A stretch of 64,000 bases of DNA, from NCBI GenBank assembly GCA_031213475.1, contig JARUPZ010000003.1, positions 8,734,313-8,798,312 of the forward strand, in the 5' to 3' direction. The position numbers and the translations under genes were made by a program. The DNA comes from Nereocystis luetkeana. Lineage: Eukaryota > Sar > Phaeophyceae > Laminariales > Laminariaceae. The stretch's first letter is position 1. Every line of letters begins with the position of its first letter. Shown here in pieces: positions 32,733 through 43,330 of the stretch. Under the pieces are notes generated by a model, which was given only the letters and a program-made list of their open reading frames with translations, searched no databases and was not told the DNA's origin.

Positions 32733-35700
32733 TGCGCGAACACCTTCGTGGAGGAGCTGGTGGACAGCGTCGTTGCCAGTGAAGCCCTCGGCGGCATCGG
32801 TGGTGGCGGCGGCAACGAGCATCCCTACGGTGACGGTGATGCGGCCAGACGTTCCGCAGGCGGGCCCGGCGCGGCAGATACGCTCCTTGGCGGGGGCGGG
32901 GGCGGGGGCGGGGGCGGGGGCGGGGGCGAAGATGGCGCCTTCAGCTTCCTGCATGCCTTTGGGGTCCGGGAGACGAGCACAGCGCGGTCGAACCCAACGG
33001 GTGCCCGAGCCCGCGGCGGCAGTGGCGGTGGTGGCGGCGGTGGCGGCGGGAATTCCAGGACGGATGCGGGAGAGCGTGCGGGAAGGGGGGGCAGGGGTGA
33101 CGTGAGGCCGGGGGCGTTTCTGTTTGGAGGCAGGGCTGCCGCCGGTGGTGGCGGCAGCGGTGGAAGCGGGGGCGGGAGTAGAACCGGAAGCGACAGGGGA
33201 GGAGACGGAGGCGGGGGCGGGGGAAGCGGTGGAGGCGGTGGAGGAGGAGGGTTGGCTGGGTTTAGCACTCGCGTGCGCCGATATAGACAGGCCTCCAGCG
33301 GCAACAGCAGCAACAACACCAACGGTGACAGCAACAGCGGGCAAGGGTCATCTCGCGCGTCGGGGGGCGCTAGTGGCGTGAGTGGGACCCGCTCTGGAGG
33401 TAGAGGCGGCTCGAGCGGCGCAAGTGGCGCTGCTGCTGCTGGTGGTGCTGCAGGCGGGGGGGGAGGAGGGGCAGGGGCAGGGGGTGGCGGTGGTGGTGGC
33501 GGCATTGGGGGCGGCGCTAGGGGCGCACGAAGAGGACCAGCGGCCGGTTCCACCCCCGCCGACGCGAACCACGCGCAGATTGCTAACAGCGTTGAGCAGC
33601 TGCTGGAGCAGCTGCTCGGGGGAGGTATGATGCCGGGCATGACGGTGGCTGGCGCTCAAGGTCGGCCCTCCGCGAGGGGCGGTGGCGGTGGCGGTGATGG
33701 TGGGGATCGGAGAGGGGGTGGTGAAGGGCAAGCGGGAGGCGGAGATGTAGGGGATGGTGATGGGGCAAGGGCCGGTGGAGGAGGGGCTGCTGGCGGCGGT
33801 GGTGGTCTCGAGGCGGATAACCCTTTCATCGGGTACGTCGATCTATGTGGTTTTGTGTGTTAATATTGATGATTTGTTCGTCTTGTGTGTTGAGGCCTTT
33901 TTGTTTTTGTGTTTTGTTTTTGTCGAGTTCTTGTGTATGTCTTGTGTGTGTTTGGTTCCGTTTAAAGAGAGTTTTCAATTTGCCTTGCCTAGTCTTGGCT
34001 TGCTTTGCCTCGCCTCGCCTTGCCTTGCCTTGCCTTGCCTTGCCTTGCCTTGCCTTGCCTTGCCTTGCCTTGCCTTGCCTTGCCTTGCCTTGCCTTGCCT
34101 TGCCTTGCCTTGCCTTGCCTTGCCTTGCCTTGCCTTGCCTTGCCTTGCCTTGCCTTGCCTTGCCTTGCCTTGCCTTGCCTTGCCTTGCCTTGCCTTGCCT
34201 TGCCTTGCCTTGCCTTGCCTTGCCTTGCCTTGCCTTGCCTTGCCTTGCCTTGCCTTGCCTTGCCTTGCCTTGCCTTGCCTTGCCTTGCCTTGCCTTGCCT
34301 TGCCTTGCCTTGCCTTGCCTTGCCTTGCCTTGCCTTGCCTTGCCTTGCCTTGCCTTGCCTTGCCTTGCCTTGCCTTGCCTTGCCTTGCCTTGCCTTGCCT
34401 TGCCTTGCCTTGCCTTGCCTTGCCTTGCCTTGCCTTGCCTTGCCTTGCCTTGCCTTGCCTTGCCTTGCCTTGCCTTGCCTTGCCTTGCCTTGCCTTGCCT
34501 TGCCTTGCCTTGCCTTGCCTTGCCTTGCCTTGCCTTGCCTTGCCTTGCCTTGCCTTGCCTTGCCTTGCCTTGCCTTGCCTTGCCTTGCCTTGCCTTGCCT
34601 TGCCTTGCCTTGCCTTGTCTTGCCTTGCCTCGCCTTGCCTTGCCTTGCCTTGCCTTGCCTTGCCTTGCCTTGCCTTGCCTTGCCTTGCCTTGCCTAGCCT
34701 AACCTGGCCTCGCCTTATCTCGCTTTGGGTTGCTTCGTCTGGCCTGGCCTTGCACCTGTTTTCTTTGAATCGCATCGCCTCGGCTTGCCTTGCCTTTCCC
34801 TCCCTTGGCTTGCCTCGGCTCGGCTTGGCTTACCTTGCCTTGCTTTGCCTTGCCTTGCCTTGCCTCGTCTTGCGCCTTGCCTCGTCTGGCCTTGCTGCCG
34901 TTCCTTTGCTGCCTTTCCTTGTGTTGCTATGTCTTTCATTTCCTCGCCGTGCCCTGCTTTGCCCCACCTTGGCCTTGCCTTGCCCCGCCTAGCCTTTCGC
35001 ACGGAAAGTGGTTCACGCTTGAGGGTGAAGAAAGGAAACACTAATTCCAAGGGTACCTTTTGTAGAATGCTTGAACCCGGTCCAAAAGCCAAACAGTAGC
35101 CGCGTTGATCCAAGGCCGCCTCCGTTTTATCCTTCCGTCTCTGTGTTCCCCTGTTGAGAGCCGTCGTGCCCTTTTTACAAGTACTGCGACTGCACCTGGC
35201 GCTTTCAGAGGACGAACCACGGTGCTTAGAATGTGCGCGGGCTTGGTGAATGGCTTTTAAAACTCACCTCGATTGGCCACCACTACCACCACCACCACCA
35301 CCACCACCACCAACAGCCACCACCGACTCGTCTGACACCCCACGCCCCCTCCCATCTCTCACCCCTCGCCGGTCCTCGCCCTGCCCCCTCCCCCCCCTCT
35401 CTCTCCCCCTCCCTCCGTCCCTCCCTCCCTCCTTCCCTCCTCCCCTCCTTCCCTCCCTCCCACCCACCCTCCTCCCCCGTGCCAAACACACGCCTTTTTT
35501 TCAGGACCCTGCTCCAGGCGCTGGGAGGGGCGGGACCAGGACACACGGAGATATTCATCGGTCCGAACATTCACCGCTTTCAGGGCGCGGGCGGGGGGGG
35601 GCGCGGCGACGCTGGGGTCGCAGGGGGCGGCGGTGGCGGCGGTGGCGGTGGCGGTGGAGGCATCGGAGCCCTTCTTGGGGGCGCGGGGGGGCTGGGGGTC

Positions 35701-38700
35701 CTCCTCAGGGGTTTCGGGATGCCGGGAGGGATCGGCGGGATGGGGATGGGGCCGGGGGGTAACGTTGGCGACTACGCTTTCGGAGACCTGTCGCACTTGA
35801 TCCAGCAGCTCATGGCGGCTGACACGAACCGGGTGAGGTGTTTGTTCTTGTGTGTATTTGGTGTGTGCGCGATGCCAGCAGTGCGAAGGGTGTGGGGCTA
35901 CGTCGGGGTGTTCGTTTTTTTTTTCCCTCGCGTTTGTTTTCCTGTCTATTCCTTTTAGGGCTGTAGTTCCTTTCTCGGGACAAAAACCGCTCGAGCTCCA
36001 AATAGGTTGTCCCCAAAACGGGACTGCAGCCCTAAGAGGGTTGATGTTCGTTTTGTTAGTAGTTTTCGTTTTTGATTGTTACGCGTCTATTCAGGTGTGT
36101 ATCTGTGTTTTTTGTTAATTTTGGCATTGTTTTTACTTGTTTTTTAGTTGCTACGAGTACACGTGTTATGTATTGTGTGTGTTTTTATAGACGAGTATTC
36201 GTAGAGTATTTTACTTGTCATTTTGAGTACCTTCCCGTGGATGACTGCAATGCCCATACTGCTGCTGCTGCTGCTGAGTTCATTTGGCCTTGCGTGGACT
36301 GATTCATTTTTAGCACTGCGCTGGCTCAGTCGTCAAGTCTTACAAATACAGCAGTACCTCATTTTCGCGCCGTATGTCGCAGTACCAATACCAGGTTATA
36401 GGGTAAGCGTGACGATGTAGTCGCGCAAGTAGTGTGTATACCTGTTACCGGTATGTGGCAACTTGGTATACTTTCCCTCTCCCCTCCCGCCTCGACCTTC
36501 TGAACCCTGCATCAAGGACTAGCGCATGATTTTCTGCCCCCGTGCGGGTGGCTTCGTTACTCCTACCCCTCCTCGTTTTCTTGCTTCCCTTTTCGTTCTG
36601 CCCCCCCCCCCCCCCTCCCCCAGGCGCGAAGGCATATGGTCATACGATTACAGCCATGCATGATATCGAGTGCACCTCCCCGCCTCACCCTCGCCTCACG
36701 GTTGTTGTAATGGTGCCTAATTTAGGTCGTCGCTGTGCGTTTTCGCTCTGCTCCGTCGTCTCTCGTGCCTCCGCGTGCTTTTCGCTTTTCTGTCGCGCGT
36801 TTCCTTATCTCGTGCCTGCGCACTTTTTTTGCCTCGTGTGTCATGCTCGTATTGCGTGCCTGCTTGCCTGCCGAAACTGCCCACCGAAACTGCACTGCGC
36901 TTGATTGGCTGGCTCCCTCAGCACGGCCCGCCACCGGCATCAAAAGAAGTGGTGGAGAACCTTCCAACAATCAAGATTGAGAAGGTGGGAGAGATACACG
37001 GGCATGGGCACGGCGGACATTAAAAACTCGAGTTGTGAAAAATCGGGGGGAGGGGGGGGGAGGAGGGGGGGGGGAGGGGGGGGGTGGGGGGGGGGGGAGG
37101 GAGGGGGGGGGGGGGGGGGGGGGGGGGAGGGGGGGGGGGGGGAGGCGATGGGCGGGGTTGTTGGCGAAGGAGAGGAATCGAGAGCAAATTTCCCTCCGTC
37201 CGTCACCCAGCACACAGGCGCACCTACCTTGTGTTGGGGGGAGGGGGGGGGGAGGGTACTCATTTGTTTCTTGCGTTAGTCATTTGACCATTGACCACGC
37301 GTCCCTTTCGAGGGCTGATTGAAAATGGGGGGGGGGGGGGGGGGGGGGACACTCCACTGAAAGGCCCCTCTCCAGGGCAGAGAATTGCGAAGTGTACGTA
37401 CGAGTATACCTATTTTTTGTTTTGTTGGTTGCTACTGTTCGTGGCCTCTTCATCGCCGATACCTCGTACACCGTCAAAATCCTCGAGCATTTCTACCAGG
37501 AGGGGGTGCACGTTTCCGGAAGTTGTATCTGACGAATGGTTTTGACGGGAGTTATCTTTTGCCGCGTACGTCAAATGGTTACCGTTTGCCTATTTTTTTT
37601 CGGAACCTAGCAAAAAACTCGACGGAGAAATTGGCGCATGAACCCGATCTGGGAAGAAATGTTTTGATCGTTTTGATACGGATAGTACAAACGCTCGTTC
37701 ATCGTCTCGAAGTGAATGGCGGAAAGTGATGGGTTGCTCTCGTCAACGGCCAGCTCCGCGTTGTTTTTGTGTTTCCCAAGGAACGGTGGAATGTCGCGAT
37801 GCTTTGCTGGTCTCGTCCTAAATGGCACATGCGTTGCTGGTTTTAGCCCGTGTTAAGGTTTGTTTTTCCTCGATCGGCATATAACGGCTTACTACCCTGA
37901 TATTGTATCCGATCCCCTTAACCCCCGTCGGTCGTTGGTGTGTGCGTTGTTTTTTTGTTCAGTTCGTTGGATACGTGTTCGAAAAACATTCCGAGTAGCC
38001 GAGAAACAAAAGGGATGTTTTGCTCCGCACGTTCCGTCGTCGACTCTATGGAGACGAAATAGACGACCAGGTGTAAAAACAAAAAATGTTACCTGGTATT
38101 TGTTTGCATCGGACGGCCTGAAGGACAAAAGGCGAAAAGCTTAAAGACTGTCTTGACGCCACCACTGCTGTGCTGTGCGCTGTTTCCCTTCCCTCCCCAA
38201 GCTTCTTTGTCGGCACGGGAAAGCGAGGAAACAATACTCCCTGCTGTTGTCTACCTATTACGGGGGACCATAGCTAATACCTGGTAGGGCCTATGGTATT
38301 CATAAAAACCTACCAGGTATATATATAACCATTTTTACTAACAATATTTGGTCCTATTAACTATGGTCCCCCGTAATAGAGGTCCACGTTTTTTTTGTTT
38401 TGTTTTAGTCCGGTTTTTCCTACGATTACATAGTGGGAGAGGTACTGTAGTGGATTCCTAAACTCGCCCCGCTATTAAGAGCCTTTTTTTCCTTCTGCCA
38501 GAAACAGCTTGATTATGATACTGTTATTTATACATAGACTACCAGATAGTTAACGTGAGACCTTTTTGTTGTTTGTCGTTGTAGTTATATTCGTGTATGA
38601 GCCCGTTTTTTTTCTGTTTGTGTACCGCCGCTGTCCCCGCAATGGTGGCTATCGCAAAAGGGCAACGCGCTGGAGGGGCAGGAGTGCGCCGTATGCAAAG

Positions 38701-39425
38701 ACGACTTCGAGGCGAACGAAACGGCCCGCGAGCTCCCTTGCAAGCACTCCTTCCACGAGCACTGGTGAGCGAATAGCCCTCGGTTACTCCAAGCGTTACT
38801 TTAAGCGTACGGATGGGACGCACGCGTTTACGCAGTTTGTTCTTTGTTATTTGGTTCACGAGCTATCTTGTGTGATGACGTGTGTTATAGGGTATGTTGG
38901 GTTGGGTTGGGTTGGGGTTGTAATGCAACCTGTGCTCCACCATGAGCCCGAAACGCTTGTCACCACCTGTGGGTGGGAATACGCCCATCGGCCGTTTCTT
39001 GTTGTGTTGGCAAAGTTTTTGCGGTTGACCTTCGTTGAGCTCCGTTGTTTCTTTCTGTCCTCGCGTCCGTCGTATATGTGCCGTCTGTTGGTGTTCAGCT
39101 CCGGGCAATCGATTCAAGAGTCGGTCCGGACAGAAGCTCCTGCCTTTTGAACAACGGCGCTGTTGCATCCGCACGCATCGCATCCTCGACCCTCTGCCAA
39201 ACCAGCCCCAGTAACCCTCGGGCGCAAGCCCTCTGACCCCCCCCTCCGCTCATCCCCATCATCACTCATGTCCCCGCGCCCCGCCGCCCCCGTCGATTGC
39301 CGTCAACGTCGATTCTAACTTACGCTATCTTGTTGTTGACAGCATCTTACCGTGGGTGGCGGAGCGCAACACATGCCCCACGTGTCGACACGAGCTGCCG
39401 ATCGAAGACGCCGACAGCGGCGGCA

Positions 39426-39481
<56 letters not shown>

Positions 39482-39838
39482 CGAGCGAGCGAAGGGGCAA
39501 CGGCTGTGGCAGAGGCTGCGGCCGTGGCGGCGACAGCTCCGTCTTCTTCTCAAGGCAGCACCCCGTTGCAGCACTCTCCGCGACGAACGCGCGCCGGAAG
39601 CGCAGGCAGAAACAGCGGCAACGGTGGTACCGGCAACGCCTCAGGAAGCGGCGGCAGCATCAGTGGGAGGGGCGGCAGTGCTAGGAGCGGCAGCAGCGGC
39701 GGGGGCAGCGGCAGCAGCGCAAGTAGCAGCGGCAGAAGCGGTAGCGGCAGAAGCGGCAGGTCCGACGCAGGTGGTAACGGCGGTGGCGCCGGGAGCGGTA
39801 GCGGCCAGGGAGCGGAGGGGTCCGCTGGCGCGCGATGA
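32733..39838 (+). CDS. RING-H2 E3 ubiquitin ligase, RNF126/RNF115-like (5' incomplete)
   Basis: Predicted ubiquitin ligase. Visible exons: 32733-33832, 35505-35832, 36922-36984, 38661-38764 and 39343-39838, stop TGA. Every junction is GT/AG and every phase joins. This gives about 696 residues after the missing N-terminus. The first visible codons read CANTFVEEL, which matches the end of the N-terminal zinc ribbon of BCA2-type ligases. Residues 10-360 are Gly-rich. Then come [29 protein letters not shown] and the [21 protein letters not shown] (last Cys split by an intron), ILPW and CPTCRHELP. The C-terminus is a Gly/Ser repeat tail containing poly-Gly from (GGC)n. The third exon is only 63 bp. 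The linker LPTIK before the RING is characteristic of the RNF126 group. The first exon was not found. Confidence 0.9.
33833..35504 (+). other. RING gene intron with pentamer array
   Basis: Donor GTACGT at 33833, acceptor TTTTTTTCAG at 35504. The intron is filled by the CCTTG array (34005-34700) and its decayed right shoulder (to about 35000). It then has a CAC triplet tract (35280-35312) and a TCCC-rich pyrimidine stretch (35380-35480) before the acceptor. Confidence 0.85.
34005..34700 (+). repeat. (CCTTG)n pentanucleotide array, ~0.7 kb
   Basis: From about 34019 to 34616 the repeat is uninterrupted (about 120 units). A few substitutions (TTGTCT, CCTCG) appear to 34700, then progressively degenerate CCTTG/CTTGG words continue to about 35000. 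The period is 5, so all frames stay open and produce long CLALP and ARQGK frames that are not genes. It lies wholly inside a RING gene intron. Confidence 0.98.
35951..36040 (+). mobile_element. piggyBac-like MITE, copy 5
   Basis: CCTTTTAGGGCTGTAGTTCC faces GGGACTGCAGCCCTAAGAGGG. Right flank TTGA, left flank TATT, both decayed. The arms have co-varied (GGGCTG against CAGCCC), so this may represent a subfamily. It lies in the intron between the second and third visible RING exons. Confidence 0.75.
36041..36921 (+). other. Rest of a RING gene intron
   Basis: Contains TACAGCAGTA at 36347, a C run at 36600-36616, and 36640-36695, a minus-strand fragment of the ~270-bp dispersed repeat (CATATGGTCATACGATTACA). 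The acceptor CTCAG ends at 36921. Confidence 0.5.
36985..38257 (+). other. RING gene intron, poly-G region
   Basis: G-dominated sequence occupies 37047-37143 with few interruptions, and a pure 22-base G run lies at 37327-37348. After a shorter G tract at 37241-37256 the text TACTCATTT…TTAGTCATTTGACCA resembles the start of the dispersed repeat. An antisense frame at 37607-37828 (about 73 residues) is not low-complexity and may be a transposon remnant; I cannot name it. Confidence 0.5.
38258..38376 (+). mobile_element. Stowaway-like MITE, copy E (two motif insertions)
   Basis: Ends TTACGGGGGACCATAGC and CTATGGTCCCCCGTAA with TA on both sides. Two extra 7-bp pieces lie inside. The first is CCTGGTA (motif 38278-38286) within the left arm. 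The second is CCAGGTA (38311-38319) at the same position as in copy C. Excising both restores the length and alignment of copy A. It lies in the intron before the RING exon at 38661. Confidence 0.9.
38765..39342 (+). other. RING gene intron between RING halves
   Basis: Donor GTGAGC at 38765, acceptor TTGTTGTTGACAG at 39342. It splits the codon of the sixth zinc ligand. No repeat element is recognised inside. Confidence 0.7.
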
Positions 39839-42329
39839 CGGGCGGCACACCGGGTGGAATAATGGGCGGCAGACCGAGCGGTGGACCGCGCGGGGCGAGG
39901 CGGTTGAAGCCTCAGCTGTCGACCTCAGCTGTTTGTTGTTGGGAAAGGTCTGTTGATCGGCCGCGTCTTTAGGATAGGAGTATCATGCTTCCCCCCGGCC
40001 AAACAAGGAAAGGTGTGGGACTTAAAAGGAGCAAAGGCATGGGCTCGTGAAGGCAGTGGAAGCGATGCGCCTCGCCACCACCTCGGGATTTCGTTTGGCT
40101 AAAGCGCCCGGTGGGGGGAGGGGGGGGGGGGGCGGGTGGGGTGACGCGTGTGTGAAACCCTGTCGCCTTTGGCCGGTCTATTGTAGGCCTGGGGCGATCG
40201 GCGAAATAGAATAACGACAGGCTTGTTAGCCCTCTTCTTGTGGCGGTGGGTGGAGCGGGGTTGGGCCTGCGAGAAGAGGGGGGGCCATGGAGCGGGCCTC
40301 GCCCCAATTTTTGTTTTGCGTGCAGAGACGTTCCTGCATATACACCGACGATTGAGGTGGTATCGTGATCGGGGGGGGAGGGGGAACCTTGAGTGTTAGG
40401 GGGGCGTCCAGAACCGAAGCGACTAAGCTAAAGTGTAAATGTGACAGAACATGCACTTGTTGCTGCCTTGTTTTCAGGCCATGCGGAGTGAGAGCCCGGC
40501 GCGCTTCTACAAGCGCGGTTCGAACCGCGGCGACGACAGCGGTGGCGATGATGATGATGACGACGAGGTCTTGATCGTGTGGTGGTTCCACCGACATGAA
40601 AATAGTTTGATCCGAAATCGTAACTTGGAAACCTAGGACATATACCTGGTATGCGGTAGCGTTCGACACAGGAAGGGTGTGGGGTGCTCGCTCGGAGGCC
40701 CTTTTCATGACAAAGCGACCACCGCCGCTGCTGCTGCTGCGGTAGGCGGGCAACGGGTCAGGAGGCAGCACTGACTGGCACAGTCAACCATAAAAAGTCG
40801 ACGTACTTGTAGTCGGGCGCTCGGGTGACAGACCGCTCTCCCCACCACCACCACCACCACCACCCCCCCCGCCGCCCTGCTTCCCTCGCTCGCTCCCCGG
40901 CCTCTTCTTTTGTTTTGATCCACGAACCTACACGAGTGTCATACCCCGTACGCGTACGCCTTTCCTTTCTGCGATACAGATACTCTCGCATAAAACCCTC
41001 ATGGGTGCTGGGCACGACCGCGCGCGCGTCTTGAACTTTTTTCTTCGCTCACATCTCTGAACCGAGAGTCTGCGATAAGGGTAGCAAGTCGTGCTAATGT
41101 ATTTATATTATTTTGTCTTGCTTCTATGTATTCATTTTTTGTGCCGTTGAGAAGACCCATCGATGTGTGTGTGTTTTTTTTTTCACGTGGGTGTTGTGTG
41201 GACGGGCCTCTAGGAGAGAGCATGGCGGGACACGTTGGGGAGGGTATTATAGGAGGCGAGGGACGGGGAGGAGCTTCGATAGATCCACACGCCCTTCTGT
41301 TTGAACTGCTGTTTTTGGATCAGTTGAATCGAGCATGTTTTCTATTTTTTGGATCTCCCGCTTCTTACGGTCGTGCCCATTGTACGAGGTGGGCCACGCG
41401 TATTTTTTTTTTCTCGAGGGTATATCGACTGGGCTAGCGACTGCCCCTTTTGTTGGCGACGATCAGTTGGGGTCTTGCGCGCGGTGATGTACTAGGCACC
41501 CTTGTTTCCTTTCGAATGCGTTTATTCTTTTGCTGTGCTTGTGCCGGTTCGTATCTATGACGACTACTGTGCGGCGGGAAGGTGTTGAGGGTTTCGAGTA
41601 GGGGGTGGCGTTTTTTTCGTTGAAGACCGCATGCTGTTCTCGGCATATAACTCAGCAACTACCTACTATAATTCGTATTCATGCGTTTTGTGGTTTTGTT
41701 TTTAACCATGGCCTCCCGGCCGTGAGATGGATGCACTGGACATGACACCCTGTGTATTGTGGTGCGTCGTGCTTGTTTGGCCGTTTTTCGGTTGCAATCA
41801 CAGCAAAAGTTAAGTGGAGGTCGCTGGCGCCGTTTTTACGCCTCGCTTTTCCCGAGGGTGTCAACCTGAGGTCTCTACAAACGGAAACGTTAAAATCTGT
41901 CCTCTACTGCCGAACAGTCAAAAGTAAAAAAGACACTCCCTCAGCTGTGAGATGGAGGATTTCGTCGCAGCTCATGACTGCAAGCTGCGCGTGATACTTC
42001 GATCGCGCACGTTTCGACTTTCTTGGGGTGTGGGTGGGGTGCTGCGTCATCCTGTACATGCGCGTAAAACACAATAAAAAGGGGAAAGCTCATCGCCATC
42101 CCTTTCGATGTTGCAAGCAGCACCTACCAAGAAAGCGGCCACTGCGACTGGAAGCCGGGCTTAGATTCGCCTAATACCCCCGAAGTTTCTGATGTTCTCC
42201 GCGACGGAAACGCCAAATTTGTCCGGCAGCCCGCGTGAAGATCGAAAATCCGTACTTGTGCATCTTTCTATGTTGGGGCGGGTCATCTAAGTCGTCGCTC
42301 ACCAACGTACCTGGTATACCTGCACAGCT
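39839..42329. other. Downstream of the RING gene
   Basis: Mostly no supported gene. One stretch deserves mention: a good acceptor (TTGTTTTCAG at 40482) precedes an open frame reading MRSESPARFYKRGSN and an Asp run, with a stop at about 40636. It could be an alternative last exon of the RING gene or noise. A G run lies at 40114-40131, TACCTGGTA at 40643, and a CAC tract at 40843-40862. Confidence 0.35.
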
Positions 42330-43330
42330 GGCGATGAAACTCGTCACCTGATATGGGATCGCGAAGACTGCGCTCACCCGCAAGTACTACTGTAGATACG
42401 AAGTCTGGCACTGGTGGCGGCGATATTTTGCGATACTGGGACCTACCCTGCCCTGGCGCTTCGCTGGAGACGAGGCTCCTGCCCTGTTTTGGACGCGAGA
42501 AACGTGCGCACACCGACAGGGGTAGCTGCAACTCCTTGCGTAATTGGGGGCTGCGTTACCGAGCTGCCATAGCTCGCCGTGGCTCTGTACTATACCCTGC
42601 AGTGTTGCTGTAGTTAGCGCTTCGCTGGAGACGAGGCTCATAACCTGTTACGGGCGCACGAAAACCGTACACATCGACAGGTAGCTGCAATTCCTGGCGT
42701 ACTGGTTGGTTAGGCTACCGATGTATGACCCGCTGTGGGTCTTCGGTGTACCCTGCACTACTACATTCGACGCTTCGCTAGAGACGATGCTCATGAGCTC
42801 TTAATGTTACACATTCGCAGGAAATTTGCGCACAGGCGCAGGTAGTCGCAAAAGCTAGCGCTGGTGGCCGTAGACTACCGAGCGACCTCGCTGCAGCTCT
42901 CCGATGTACCCTGTCCTTGAAAATCCGCTGGAGACAAGGCTCGCAATCTTTTTGGAAGGCGTTGGCCGTGTCCCCCGTCGCAGGTATCTGGCAGTTCCGA
43001 AGGCTGGAGCTCGTGACGGCTAGACTCCCGAGGTACGTCGTTCCCTCGTTGCTGATCTCCGATACTCCGATGCACTCTGCAGTGCCGGAGACGAGGTTCA
43101 TACCATGTAGTGGGTACGTTAAGCTCAATCATGCACATCCACAAGAGACTCCACAGACTGGCATCGATGATGGTAGTTAGAATACCGAGAACTGGCTCGC
43201 TGTGGCTCTCCGATGCAACCTGCACTAGTTGGAGACGAAACTCACAACCTGCTGTGGATGTATGTGCAAGTATTGCGCACACCCGCAAGTGGCCGCGAAC
43301 GCTTGCGCTGGATGTGCGTTAGCTCGTTGT
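42330..43330. repeat. 150-160 bp degenerate minisatellite
   Basis: The word GGAGACGAGGCTCAT or close variants starts near 42466, 42626, 42776, 42929, 43086 and 43231. Spacings are about 160, 150, 153, 157 and 145. Within units, GCGCACACCGACAGGTAGC-like, GCTACCGAG-like and CTCTCCGATGTACCCTGCA-like blocks recur in the same order. No frame stays open through several units, so it appears noncoding. Confidence 0.8.

Noticed and set aside
32477-33640. Long minus-strand Pro/Arg/Gly-rich frames opposite the RING exons
   Set aside because: Antisense shadows of the Gly-rich coding exon and of the TCCC pyrimidine tract; no splice or domain support.
33754-34992. Very long frames of CLALP (plus) and ARQGK (minus)
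   Set aside because: They are translations of a period-5 array, which keeps all frames open. The array lies between two phase-matched exons of the RING gene, so it is intronic.
37607-37828. 73-residue minus frame in a RING intron
   Set aside because: Normal composition but no recognised domain or splice signals; possibly a transposon scrap, too weak to annotate.
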